A DNA stretch of 64,000 nt from Styela clava. Taxonomy: Eukaryota; Chordata; Ascidiacea; Stolidobranchia; Styelidae. Shown here in pieces: positions 10,690 through 21,901 of the stretch (the first letter of the stretch is position 1; each line of letters starts with the position of its first letter). Below the pieces are notes generated by a model. The model worked only from the letters and a program-made list of their open reading frames with translations, was not told the DNA's origin and did not search any database. The DNA lies in contig NC_135251.1 of the NCBI RefSeq assembly GCF_964204865.1, forward strand, positions 20,460,001-20,524,000. Reading direction: 5' to 3'. Both the position numbers and the translations under genes were made by a program.

Positions 10690-10890
10690 AAAAGATTTGT
10701 ATTATGATTGAAAAACAAGAGAGCTATATGGACACGTAATATGATTGAAAAACAAGAGAGTTATATGGACACGTAGAGTCACTTAATTTTGATGACGTCA
10801 TAGCGAAAAAAAGCCTTTTAAAGAAAAATTCTATCTTCCACTGAAAATGTCAAAGCAATTGGTCCAATATTCGAAGAGAAAAGCGAGAAC
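10690..10890. repeat. dispersed repeat carrying 'atggacacgtagagt', copy 1
   Basis: Homologous to 12355-12600: both contain tatggacacgtagagt, gacgtcatagc, caaagcaattggtcca and attcgaagagaaaagcga. A 46-bp segment at the start is duplicated (gattgaaaaacaagagag occurs twice). It lies inside the MULE, next to the right-arm array. Confidence 0.6.
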
Positions 10891-11525
10891 ATAAAGAATA
10901 ATTATAAAGAATAAAGACATGGCGAGTTAGCCCTCTCTCTCTCTCGCGATGTCGATCGTCAATTATAAAGAATAAAGACATGGCGAGTTAGCCTTCTCTC
11001 TCTCGCGATGTCGATGGTCAATTATAAAGAATAAAGACATGGCGAGTTAGCCCTCTCTCTCTCTCGAACTCGCGATGTCGATGGTCAATTATAAAGAATA
11101 AAGACATGGCGAGTTAGCCCTCTCTCTCTCTCTCGAAATGGCGATGTCGATGGTCAATTATAAAGAATAAAGACATGGCGAGTTAGCCCTCTCTCTCTCT
11201 CGAACTCGCGATGTCGATGGTCAATTATAAAGAATAAAGACATGGCGAGTTAGCCCTCTCTCTCTCTCTCGAAATGGCGATGTCGATGGTCAATTATAAA
11301 GAATAAAGACATGGCGAGTTAGCCCTCTCTCTCTCTCGAACTCGCGATGTCGATCGTCAATTATAAAGAATAAAGACATGGCGAGTTAGCCCTCTCTCTC
11401 TCTCGCGATGTCGATCGTCAATTATAAAGAATAAAGACATGGCGAGTTAGCCCTCTCTCTCTCTCGAACTCGCGATGTCGATCGTCAATTATAAAGAATA
11501 AAGACATGGCGAGTTAGCTCTCTCT
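10890..11525. repeat. minisatellite array in the MULE right arm
   Basis: About ten tandem units of 58-70 bp, each built as attataaagaataaagacat, then ggcgagttagcc, then a (CT)n run, then a gcgatgtcgat core. Units with 'cgaactcgcgatg' alternate with units with 'cgaaatggcgatg' between about 11040 and 11330, giving a two-unit higher-order repeat. The left arm has only three units. Confidence 0.9.
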
Positions 11526-11968
11526 CTCCCTCTCTGCTTGCAATCAACGGCTGTTAGAATAAAATGAGACTGCCGGTAGCAAAATAGAACTTTTGATATA
11601 TTTAGCGTTATTGTTGATTCAGAGCTCATACAATCAATTAATATGATGATATATTTAGCATGCTTAGATGAAAATGATAAGTTGAGACATCCTTTGCGCG
11701 TCGAGTACCGTACGGTACCGGTATGCCTTCCGACATATAAGCACGTTTTCTTGTCACTTTGTTACCATTTGCACAGTAGGTATTGTAACCAAACACATTT
11801 AATTTAATATATTTATCCTTACTATTGAAGTTGTTAGTATAAACAGCCACCTTTCCATCTCCCATTACAAGAAGAGCCTCCACACAGTTGCAGGCTAACC
11901 CGTTAACCGCCGTCGCATGGCGAGTGGTCCATGGCGAGTTAGCCCTCATGGCGAGTTAGCCTCCACCC
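11519..11968 (-). repeat. MULE right terminal inverted repeat (outer part)
   Basis: Inverted copy of 7734-8200 with few differences, ending beside the target duplication at 11969. It contains the accggtaccg-type palindrome also present in the left arm. Confidence 0.85.
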
Positions 11969-12354
11969 CTTTGCCATTGCAAATTTTTGATGTTTAGTTT
12001 CATTCTTTTTGCGATGGCGGTAGGCTACCGCACTTCTGTACTTGCTTAAAAAGGGTTTAACTACACTACAGGTACCTATTTCATAACATTAGGCACCTGC
12101 CTTTCTCATGCATCTGAAACAAATAAGTGGTAAAACTAATACCATACCGGTATATGACATTGACTGGTAGGCCAAGGTCGCCTTCTTGGACCGGTAAGTC
12201 CACTCATTTGATAATGAATGGATAATACCAGTACCGGTACCGGTACCGGTATAGGCTATGACGTGGACAGGCAGGCACTATCAAAGTGTAGTCACTTTTT
12301 ATAGTCACTTTGGGCACTATAGAGGTTGGACTGTCCGGATAACAGAGAGCTATT

Positions 12355-12600
12355 TTGATAACTAATATCCGGATATTATCTAATATCGAACAAGAGAGTC
12401 ATGCTCAAATATATGGACACGTAGAGTAACATAATTTTGATAACGTCATAGCAAAAAAAATTAATAGCCTTCTGGAGAAAATTTTTATCTTCCACCACTG
12501 AAAATTTCAAAGCAATTGGTCCAGTATTCGAAGAGAAAAGCGATTTCTTCAAAACGTGTTGACGGAGACAAATAATAACAATAACAACTAAATTTTGAAA
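12355..12600. repeat. dispersed repeat carrying 'atggacacgtagagt', copy 2
   Basis: Longer copy of the repeat at 10690. It ends in a simple AAT/AAC-rich stretch (acaaataataacaataac), as LINE or SINE 3' tails often do. It may be the 3' end of a retroelement, but no coding part is seen. Confidence 0.55.
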
Positions 12601-12654
12601 CGATCGTTATGTCCACTACGTGTCCAATAATAATATAGCTTATGAATAGAATTT

Positions 12655-12835
12655 AAATATTTATCCCGAGGTAGGGGGAAAGCCGATGAGACGACTCAAC
12701 CATATGGCGAACCACGGCCTCTTGTCGGGTTACCATACCATGTCGGGTATGGGATTAGTTAGTTATTAGTTTGATTTCGGAAGCACGGCACTGCTGAAGC
12801 ACGACCAGCGGTTACGTGAACCACCCATTATGCCT
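12655..12835 (-). repeat. tRNA-derived SINE copy 3 (5'-truncated)
   Basis: Shares 'accacggcctct', 'gtcgggtatgggattagtta' and 'ccagcggttacgtgaaccac' with the full copy at 7345-7685. The tRNA-like head is absent. Confidence 0.7.
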
Positions 12836-13484
12836 ATTAGTAATTTTATTATTTTTGTGAAGGGGCCGTTGACATAATAAGAACTTAATTTTAATATTTT
12901 TTGTTGAGTAGCGGTTGGCCACCCCAGGGAAGAGCATAATAACAACTTTTATTCACGCTCTTTTTATATTATTATGTTGATGACTGTATTTTTTGGTTGA
13001 CGAAATAATAAGTATCTCTCTCTCCGCTATATTAAATGTATTTTTTATTGATTCGATGCTTGTATTTTGGTTGGCAAAATAAATATCTCTCTCTCTCTAT
13101 GTTTTAGCCATTCGTAAAATGCTTTGATGAACTTCGCTGTCACATCACAGAGTACGCAAAACAAATCTGATTAGTATGTCAGGGCAACGACTGGTCAGAG
13201 CTATTATATAATGGCTCTTAGTATGTAGCAGAGAAATGCATTCGCTTCATCAAGTTACGGAAGGTTGGGATTATGAGCAAGGCTGTAAACGAATTCAGTT
13301 GAAAGGCTTTGAAGGGACTTAGAGGATGGGGAAGGGAGCTTTGTGCATGGGGCGGGCTGGATGACAGCGGTTTTGGTAATAACTATTTTTTTCTGTAGCT
13401 GCATTTATAAACGAATGGAAAACTGTGTGACCATAGCTTATTATCTTATATTTCATCAAAATCAGCAGAAATGCTACGTGTGCA
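12836..13484. other. intergenic, no gene seen
   Basis: AT-rich with ctctct runs at about 13015 and 13085, flanked by SINE copy 3 and a hAT MITE. No credible coding frame. Confidence 0.4.
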
Positions 13485-13947
13485 CAGTGGTGATATTCAG
13501 CCAGTTCGCACCGGTTCTATAGAACCGCCTCGGATTTTTATGAGATGAGCGAACCGGTTAGCATTACTGGATATTGTCAATGGATTTTTGCATCTTATTT
13601 GACTGCATTAGTATATATTTACGATTTGACACACCGATTTTTGAGATCAAATAGCTCACGAGTTTTTTTTTCAAAATGTGAAATGATCAAGTTCGCCCGT
13701 AACAGTTATACATTGTGTTAAGTAGATCATACACCTCCAGGTTTTTAAGTACATTATCAACGAGTATATAATATAAACAGCAATATAGACAATCCTCAAC
13801 ATCCGCAAAAATGTTGATGCTAATCTTGACATAATGATGCTTTCTCAACCATTATTTAAAAAAATACGACTTTTTGTAACAGAACCGGCTGAAAATCATG
13901 AATTTTGTGATGGAACCGGCTGACCAAAAATTTCGATCCCACCACTG
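13485..13947. mobile_element. non-autonomous hAT element with 'CAGTGGTG' ends
   Basis: The left end reads CAGTGGTGATATTCAGCC. The right end on the opposite strand reads CAGTGGTGGGATCGAAAT. Both then continue into 'accggttc' motifs. Flanks are cgtgtgca (13477-13484) and cgtgtgcc (13948-13955), a 7/8 match to an 8-bp hAT target duplication. It is 463 bp and carries no transposase. Confidence 0.8.
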
Positions 13948-13984
13948 CGTGTGCCCCCGGCGTGGTATCAGAATGAATAGAAAG

Positions 13985-15409
13985 GTAGGCCTACTATGAA
14001 TATAAAAATAAAATAATAACATATATTTGCGTAGCAAAACGGCACACATGTCACATAAAAAACCTGTACATACCGAATCATGTACAAACACAATGAACTC
14101 TAGGGAGAATTTTGCTACTGTTTCGTTTCCAATACAGGATTGCAAATGAGGCATCAAAAAAGGTTTTGCAACACGTAGCTCTGCAGCTGCTCACAGCCGA
14201 TTTATTTGTTTCTTTTTAGCTTAGACTAGAAGTAACTGGTTGAAAATTTGGACAGCAGATTAATTGCTCGATTACTTAGCGATGGGTACTCATCATCATT
14301 AGAGCTCAAGAATTGTGACAATGATTATTTTATAGCTCTGTACTGTAAAGTACGGGTTTCATCGGGTTCCTTATATCGATCACTCTGCAGTTGATCGCCC
14401 AAAACAAACAAAATGAATGTATATTACAATGATAAAGTCGTTGCTATCTCGGCACCTGACTCAAAATCCTGCTGTGCATCACCCGGGAGCGTCTCGTTAC
14501 CACTTTCAGGTCGCAAATCGCAACAAGTTTATATCTCGCTGGGTGTCAAGGTGAAGCTCTGCAATACTGTTCTTGACAGTTTTCTGATTTTGAAAAAAAC
14601 AATAGGCCTATTCATGACCATTTATTTGGATAATATTAATCAAGAAAAGCATGCTGAACGGAAAAAGCATTCATTCTGATTTCAGGTTTCTGAATCTTGC
14701 GAGATTGACGAAGCGCTTTCGCGATTATTGGGATCTAAAAAGCGAAATGTGTGAGTACTCGGCCAGTGGCGTATCTGGGGTGTGGCAGATGGGCGCTGTT
14801 TGGAAAGGGCGCAAAAACGGCAAAGTGTTTCAATAGTAAATTGTTTCAATAAAAAAAGGTCAAATTGGTAATAATTGAAACTCGTATTTTAACATAAATA
14901 ATAACGTACAAGTATCTCAATTCAACAACAGTCGTTAAAAATTATTAGTAAACGATCAAGGGGGCGCATTTTTAAAATTTGCCATGGACGCCATATTAAG
15001 TAGATACGCCACTGTACTCGGCGCCAAGACGTCACCGGGCCATTATACCGCACTTATCAAACAGCAATATGACGGCGGAAGAGAAATTGCGTAATAAACC
15101 AACGTAACTTCGTCTTATTAATCAAGAAAAGCATGCAGAACAGAAAAAGCAAGCATGCTTATTTTCAGGTTTCTGAATCTTGCGAGACTTGACGGAACGT
15201 TTTCGCGATGAATAGGAACCAAAAGAGCGAAAGGTGTGATTACTCGGCGCCAGGACGTCGCCGGGCCATTAATAAACAGCAATATGAAGGCCGAAGATAA
15301 ATTGCGTAATGAACAAACCTAACTTCGGCTTAAGTAAAGCGATTGAGACGGCAGAAAATTTCTCGCGGATCCGCAAAACACTTCCCGGACCGGCGGTTGG
15401 AAACCACTG
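13985..15409. mobile_element. degenerate hAT-like element A, related to 39222-40827
   Basis: The right end on the minus strand reads CAGTGGTTTCCAACCGCC, a hAT-type terminus. The internal block at 14020-14210 and the internally repeated 'ggtttctgaatcttgcgaga', 'cggcgccaagac' and 'cagcaatatga' segments also occur in the element ending at 40827. The left end is not clear. SINE copy 4 begins directly beyond its right end at 15410, as if this element had inserted into that SINE. It is interrupted by the MITE at 14764-15014. Confidence 0.5.
14764..15014. mobile_element. hAT MITE with perfect 8-bp target duplication, nested in element A
   Basis: Ends CAGTGGCGTATCT and AGATACGCCACTG are perfect inverted repeats. 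The flanks tactcggc (14756-14763 and 15015-15022) are identical. A related, uninterrupted sequence in element B at about 40525 ('tgctcggcgccaag') represents the empty site. It is 251 bp and non-coding. Confidence 0.9.
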
Positions 15410-15525
15410 GGTTACGGCTTCCTCCATCAACCCCATGCTTCCAAAAATAAACGGGGTTACTAATCTCATACCCGACATGGACTGGTAACCGGGCGAGAGG
15501 TCGTGGTTCGTCATATGACTAAGCA
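15410..15525 (+). repeat. tRNA-derived SINE copy 4 (partial)
   Basis: Contains 'ttacggcttcctccatca', 'ccatgcttcca', 'ctcatacccgac' and 'gaccggtaacc'-like motifs of the family. It is cut at the left by the hAT end at 15409 and lacks the 3' tail. Confidence 0.65.
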
Positions 15526-16096
15526 GACTTTCTTCTACCCCGTGATAATCTACTGCCCAATCACATGCGAACGCAAAGCAAAATTTCTGCGTCCCTGCGA
15601 AGCAAAGTGCCTATAAATACGTTGTTATAGTCACTTTTCTGCGAAGTAAGGTTGTGAATTTGGTAAGGTTTGTCTCATTGTGAATTTGGAGATTAGTGTT
15701 TTTTTTTCTGTTTGCAATCCTTCGCTATATTCACCAATGTTACATATCGTGTGTTTTACTTTGCTGATCTAAACGAAAATTTCACCTTATATCCCATCCA
15801 TGATATTTCATAAGCAACTTTAACTCTCTCTTTTTCTATTTGATTACTACAGTATTATTAAATTCTCATATTTAAAGTATCCCAAATCACGTTATAAAAT
15901 GTTGCATTCTTCATTTTTTTATTTCATAAGGCTAAAATGCCAAGCTTATATTGCATTCATGATACTTACTCTGTAAAATGATTTCATCTAATTTTACGTA
16001 TTCGATTATGACTATTAAATGTTCACATTTAAATTGTCCCAAATCGTGTTATAAAATGTTACATTCTTCACTTTATAAAGTTAATATGCCAAGTTA
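15526..16096. other. intergenic, no gene seen
   Basis: AT-rich. A segment with 'cccaaatcacgttataaaatgttgcattcttca' sense near 15885 recurs at about 16048, suggesting a diverged tandem duplication of roughly 160 bp. No gene recognised. Confidence 0.4.
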
Positions 16097-16598
16097 ATGG
16101 ACCTTTCCCCGACCTTTGACCCTCGGAAAATTCTCCCTATACTTTACCATTGCAAAATTGTCAAGGCTATTTTAGGAGTGCTTTTGCGAGTTGGCGTCTG
16201 TAAAATGGGTTATGTGTTTTAAACCATCATTATGATTCATCGCATACAACAATCTGTTTTTTAAAAGTACCGGTAAAGAATTTCAGGCTAGTCTATCACA
16301 GCTATTTCTACACTAATTTTTATTACTGCAATTAAATTAAAACTCCTAGAAAGACAGAGTGATTATTGAATTATCTGATTTTTATTTAAGTTCCCAAAAC
16401 ACAACTGAAAACTGACGAATAGAGTTCAAAAACGCGAAAACGAGGTAATGTTTACAATCACGCTTGAAAATCTGTCTGAGTGAGAAAAGTGTCTGAGCGG
16501 ATGCGAAAAGGGGGCATTGTTACGTCACTTTTTGCATATTGCTGATTGGTCAATGTCACGAAGTAAACAAGGAAGTCGATGCTCGGGGAAAGGTCCAT
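16097..16598. mobile_element. MITE with 16-bp inverted ends
   Basis: atggacctttccccga at 16097-16112 is perfectly inverted at 16583-16598. The right-end interior ('gaagtaaacaaggaagtcga') recurs in diverged form near 28205 and 45440, as expected of a family. The interior is non-coding. I could not define a target duplication. Confidence 0.65.
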
Positions 16599-17761
16599 AG
16601 CTCATTTCCCAAATAATTTGTATCTGAGTGCCTGAGCTTCAATCTATTTTTGAAATTTAATTGATAATGAAAAATGGTGATTACATGTAAATATTGTATA
16701 TAGTAAACAAAAATGAGTGCTATTGATATATTGACATTGCATCTGTTATTTATTTTCATGCTTATTGAATTGGGTGGCAACTGACTTCGATGACCCCCCA
16801 AAGGTCGTATCGTTGATTCCCAGTCATATACCGAAAACATCTGTTTATTTGATATTTATATATGTATGTATATATTGTTTTCTTGGTTTGACAAAACGAA
16901 ATAAACTCTCTCTCCCTCTCTAGGTAAATGAAAAGGGGTGCTGGCATCAGCCGAGACTCTCCGTTGATTCGTTGGAAACTTAATAAAATGGCCATGATAA
17001 TCGTGCGAATCACGTGAGCAAAGGTACTGTAGTCTCAACCAAGCCGCGTTGTGCAAGTTTTGGTTCCTCAAGATATACCTGCGGCGACAGTCTGACAGAG
17101 GGAAGGGGTAATTTATTTCAAACCAATGTTTCGAAGAAGATGACAACATTTTTATTTATATATTTTATTACATGAACAGATATTTATTACAATACCGGTA
17201 ATAATAGTGTAAAATATTCACTTGCTAATTGTTTTTTGTGTGTTCATAAAATGCCAACACGCCTCTGCACCCTGAAAAGATTTGCATTTCCAAACCGTTA
17301 GTACCCGTACCGGTATCGTAACTATGACTATTCGATTCGCTCCGTAGCTACTTGGCTCTTCACACAATTCAGGAATTGATTAACAGGAACGTTTCTTTCT
17401 ACACCTACTGACCTAATTACTTCCAATTTTCAGTACGTTTCCGGTCAGCTGGTAGATGAGCATCTGTACGGTATGGGATAATCTAGCCATGGGTATTTTA
17501 TTACCGAATCATTGGCATTCCCAAAAGAGTGCTAGCCTATAATTCGACAAATCGAATAACTGAATAATACAAAACTGAAAAAAATTTTATTCGAGGATTT
17601 GCATAATGCAATTGTCTTCAATCTTTGTACGTTTTTTATGTGTAATTACATGAATTATGGTTTGTATTAAAATGAACAGTTGTTGTGTTCGAATTTTTTA
17701 TTTTCACAGGTTTGAATTTTTATTCCATTTCGCCCAAAACTAAGCAAGGCATAAATTCAAA
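16599..17761. other. upstream region of the RRM gene
   Basis: No coding sequence recognised. An acceptor-like ttttcacag ends at 17709, 52 nt before the RRM gene's ATG. It could be a 5' UTR intron end or a spliced-leader acceptor. Confidence 0.45.
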
Positions 17762-19774
17762 ATGGTGAAGATATTTGTTGGCCGACTGGTTGACTCTGTT
17801 ACAAAAGAAAAACTGGAATCATTATTCTCCCCGTTTGGAGAAGTCTTGGATTGCGTAGTACTGAAAAATTTTGCTTTTGTGCATATGGCTGACAAGAAAG
17901 ATGCAGAAAGAGCTATCGGGTGGGTCAAATACATGAAATATGTAGTCTACAGGGGTGCCGTGCCGAACCATAGCAAATATTTTCACTATTAACTCCAGGA
18001 CTTTTTTGATCACTTAAAAAAAATTATCAATGCTCTTCTTTGTATAGAAGTTGCATGCACAGTTCCGATTTCAAGAATATCCTCCCATTGAAAGACATAA
18101 ATATAACAGTGAGTGCAAACTCCTCCTTTACGAGACAATAAAAGTCCTACATATCGGCAAACCAGCTAAAAGAAAGCGCAATCTAAAACCTACAACAAAG
18201 AAATAATCCGATTTACCAAAAAAAAAATTTTTACAGTAGCATTCGAGAGTTTCAAGCAAAAAAAAGCTATTTTGGTTACATGGTGGTCACGATTAATTTA
18301 GACTAGCATGACTCAATCTGCCGTCATGCCAAATGTCGGGACATCTTTGAATTGGGGAACTGTGCCCTACCGATTGTATATTTTCCTAACAAAAGTATCC
18401 TTTTTAGTGAGCTTGACAAAAGTGATCTTGAAGGACAAGCAATTAATGTGGAAATATCTGTAACAAAAGTAGCGAGTGCTGCTAAACTGTTTGTTGGGAA
18501 TTTGGCAGAAGGTACCAAGTCTAGTGAGGTTAGTATTATGAGTTGTTTGTCAATTCAAAACACAATTTTCAAAAATATTCTAAGCCACAGACTGGGGTGG
18601 TTTATTAACCAACTTGAGATTGAGACAAATTTACAGTCAACTGCAATACCGTAATTGATATTTGGAAAATTGAAGGAGAGGTGTTGTGAGTTTGGCCACT
18701 CAGTCTAACACTTGCCACATACCTCCCACAAAATTTACTCAGAAACGGCTAAAAATGGCAAATGATTCAAGTCACCCACTTTCGAGATGAAAGAAGTAGG
18801 AGAGATAATAAGCTGGGACATGGCACGCGGTTGGAGTAATATATTTTTGAACCATCTTCCAAGTTTCGTCTCACTGTGCTTAAAAGAGGGGGTTTCTCAG
18901 CTTCTTTTATATTTTTCTACCTATGCAGTGTCTGAAATCTTGTTTTATATGTATGTATAGGCCCTATACAAATAATGTATGCTGTCATAATGAATATTAT
19001 ACTACTTTCAGCTGCACAAGCTCTTTCAAAAACATGGAACTGTCATTGAATGTGAAGTTATTAAGAATTTTGCGTTTGTACATATGTCGAGGGAGTCACA
19101 AGCTCGTGAAGCAATTAGTGAACTAAATGACTATGAGCTGAATGGGAATAAAATTCGTGTTCAAATGGCAAGACAAAAAGGGGGAGGAGGTGGTGTTTTT
19201 TTTTATTTACCTTTTAAATTTTTTTACGTCAACCATCTGATTTGAATTTTTTACTCTTTTCAGAAAGATCTGGTGGCAGAGGAGGCCGTGGTGATGGTTA
19301 TAGGGGTTCTCAGGGTTATGGCCATGGAGGAAGATATAATCCTTACGGATATGATAGTTATGACATGCCCAGGTTAGTATTAAGGTCCTTGAAATGTAAA
19401 TTGTTTCATTTGTGTAATTGTTATTTATTTGCGCCAAAAATTTTCTCAAGGCTGTTAAAAATAATGAGCTATATTAATCCAGGTCAAGAAATTATCCGCC
19501 TGTAGATCGGATGCCGCTTGATGGCGGAATGCGTCGTGATGCCGCATTTGGGGCTAGGCGTGGGGGTCCATCCTACATGCGCTTACTGAGACAGCGTGCT
19601 ATGCTCGCCCGCCGCCTAATGGAACAACGAGAATATGGGGATGGATATAGTGGAATGGGTAGTCGTTCTGGCGCTTACAGAGACTATGCCGACGATTTGT
19701 CTGCTTTTGACGATGGTCTTGGTTCGCTTGATAGTTATGGTGGTGGTGCTTCTGCATATGGATCTTATTACTAG
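17762..19774 (+). CDS. RBM4/RBM14-like two-RRM RNA-binding protein
   Basis: Five exons, 17762-17919, 18408-18528, 19012-19189, 19264-19372 and 19483-19774, join in phase to 285 residues. RRM1 starts at residue 2 with RNP2-type KIFVGRL and RNP1-type KNFAFVHM. A short linker ending in VASAAKLFVGNL opens RRM2, which continues through IKNFAFVHMSRE and QMARQKGGG. An RGG/Gly-Tyr-rich stretch follows (GGRGGRGDGYRG), then an Arg-Met-rich block and an Asp/Gly/Tyr-rich tail ending GSYY. The tandem RRMs with NFAFVHM in both are the signature of RBM4/Lark and RBM14/CoAA, which act in splicing, translation and transcriptional coactivation. The CCHC knuckle of RBM4 is absent, so RBM14 or a lineage-specific paralogue fits better. 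Introns cut both RRMs. A polyadenylation signal is at 20508. Confidence 0.88.
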
Positions 19775-21632
19775 CGAACTGTTTGTCAAATTTCTGAACT
19801 TGAAGATATCTGCGATTGCGCAAGACTGTTATTTCGTGACTTTGTCTGCGAATGCGCTTTAATCTTGAATACGACATTGCAATTCTTGAAGCTGACGCAA
19901 TCAGCTGTGTATCCATTGTCAATATGAAGTGAAAATGAAGCGAGTGAAACATGTACCATGCGTTGCAGTTGTGATAGCGTCTTATTTTGATTTAATGCTT
20001 AATTATTTTGTATTCTTCGATTTTATCCAAGAGACAGACATGCAAACTTGCTGAATACTTACTCCCATGTTTAAATTTGTTTTTATAGTAAATGTACCAA
20101 TCAATGGAGAATTTTCGTCCCAGATTTAGTTAAACTAAAAGTCATTTAAACTTTAATAATATTTATACAACCAGCATGTCTAATTACACTGGTTTTGGAT
20201 AGGCTTTAGGAATATCAAAACAAACTTTGTGTTGGAAACCGACAAGGTATACAGGCTGCAAAATTTTCTTTTACAATTTTACATGCATTCATCTTCATAG
20301 AAAAGCTATGCCATGCCTGTGTACATTTATGGTCACACTTAGGGTCCATCTAATTATGATTGCGTCAGTTATTCTTTCCATTTTAATTTTTTATTTGGAG
20401 TTTGGATATGCTGTCTATTCCTGGTGTAAATTATTGAAAATCTTGTGTTGTGTGCATCAGCAAAGACCACTTTTATCCAAGTAACTGTACTGTAGTATGG
20501 TATGACCAATAAAATTCATGTTTCGTTTGTGTTTAATAATAAAACAACAGTGTAGCATTGCTTTTTTGTACGAGTTTGTTGAGGTATTGCAGCAGCAGCT
20601 TTTCATGATCATGTATGTGGATATTTCAAGATCAATCTTGGTGTATAGTGGTAACTTCTGGTATTTTTCAATTCCCGGAATTCATTGAAATATGATCTTT
20701 TCCACAAAAACTTTGTCTAAACCAGAGAATCCTAAGAACTGCTAAATGTCTTGTATGGGGCAATACTCGTTCAGATTCAGCCGGAAGTGCCTTGACTGAA
20801 TCCATAAGCCTATACTCGGCGTGCTACTGCTTCTGGTATCAGTGTACGAAATAATGTAGTCCCCATCACACCATGTGAGGTTTTTAATGTTTGTTTTGGA
20901 AGTATTTTCGCAGTATGGTGCACACAAATGATTTACATCTTTAAAATCGTCCTTTCGCTACGAAAGATTCGAGCGGGTCTTTTTGCGGAAGTATACAAAA
21001 AGTTGATGCTCAGGAAAACATTTGGTGCGCTTCGATTATGTCGTGGGGTTGAGGATTAAAAAATATGAAAGAGTACGCATATGCTCTCAAAGATCAGCAT
21101 TTCTATCTGTTGCGCAGAAGTGGGAATCTAAGAGCAGCGCAGAAATTTTGACAAGAGAGATTTGCCTACCTGCATCAGTGAATTTTCTTTCGGCGAAAAG
21201 TCCCATGTGTTTCACGTGTTGCTTTGTTCTGCTACCAATCAGTCCTGTATCACCAACAACTCTCTGATCTAGTAGCAGAAACGCGCAAAGCAGGTGTCGA
21301 GTCGTGCAGAAATACGCACCGTGGAGATCGAGGGCGAGGTATGATGTAACAAACTTATATCTATGTAGTAAGTAGAAAACTGAGTGCAATTTGAAAATAA
21401 TTCAAGACCAGAGTTGAATTGCGCTGAAGCCAAACTTCGACTATTCCCAAGAATATTCGAACCGAAGTTCTGTGGGGAGTCGCATGTGATGATAAATACT
21501 ATTTTAGTGACCCGGATAAGTAAGTAATATTTATTTATCGCCATGTAAACATTTAAGGACACATTTAAAAGCAGAAACAAAACATTGTTTTCGCGGGTGA
21601 AGGGAGTCACAGGAAACCTCAAACGGTTATCC
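19775..21632. other. 3' UTR of the RRM gene and intergenic DNA
   Basis: The first 740 bp are probably the 3' UTR, ending after AATAAA at 20508-20513. From there to the LINE target site at 21633 I find no gene. The short open frames at 21087-21389 and 21269-21643 (minus) look random. Confidence 0.5.
20508..20513 (+). promoter_or_regulatory. polyadenylation signal of the RRM gene
   Basis: AATAAA within 'accaataaaattc', 734 nt after the stop, with a T/G-rich stretch downstream. Confidence 0.5.
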
Positions 21633-21901
21633 ATCTGTGGCACTATATCTTTTTTTTTAAAGGTCCACGTTGTAAATTCATAACAGTTTTGTTAAAATAA
21701 ATAAATGATGAAAAAATAATAATCATAAAACATAGTTACATATAATAAACAAATATATTCGTAAACATCATTCAGTATTATCCAGCCATTCATATTATTC
21801 CATTGTTGATTCCAGATAAAGTTTCCCATGTTTATCAGTAAATATACATTAATTTATATGTTTTTAATTTATAGCAGAAAAATAAAAATTTATACAATTA
21901 G

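Larger units (their letters stand above)
7734..11968 (-). mobile_element. Mutator-like (MULE) DNA transposon, about 4.2 kb, with long TIRs
   Basis: An 8-bp direct repeat, ctttgcca, flanks the element at 7726-7733 and 11969-11976. Both ends start GG and share ggctaactcgccatgagg and several hundred further bases in inverted orientation. The outer TIR is about 450-480 bp (7734-8200 and 11519-11968). Inside it each arm carries tandem units of about 60-70 bp, three on the left and about ten on the right, so the arms differ in length. Between them on the minus strand lie exons for a PHD finger, a FLYWCH-like segment and a MULE-family DDE transposase. The near identity of the arms and the open transposase exons suggest a fairly young insertion. 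Confidence 0.9.

Noticed and set aside
10890-11525. Regular direct repeats that could suggest a CRISPR array
   Set aside because: Eukaryotic context, no unique spacers, units contiguous, and the motif equals the MULE terminus.
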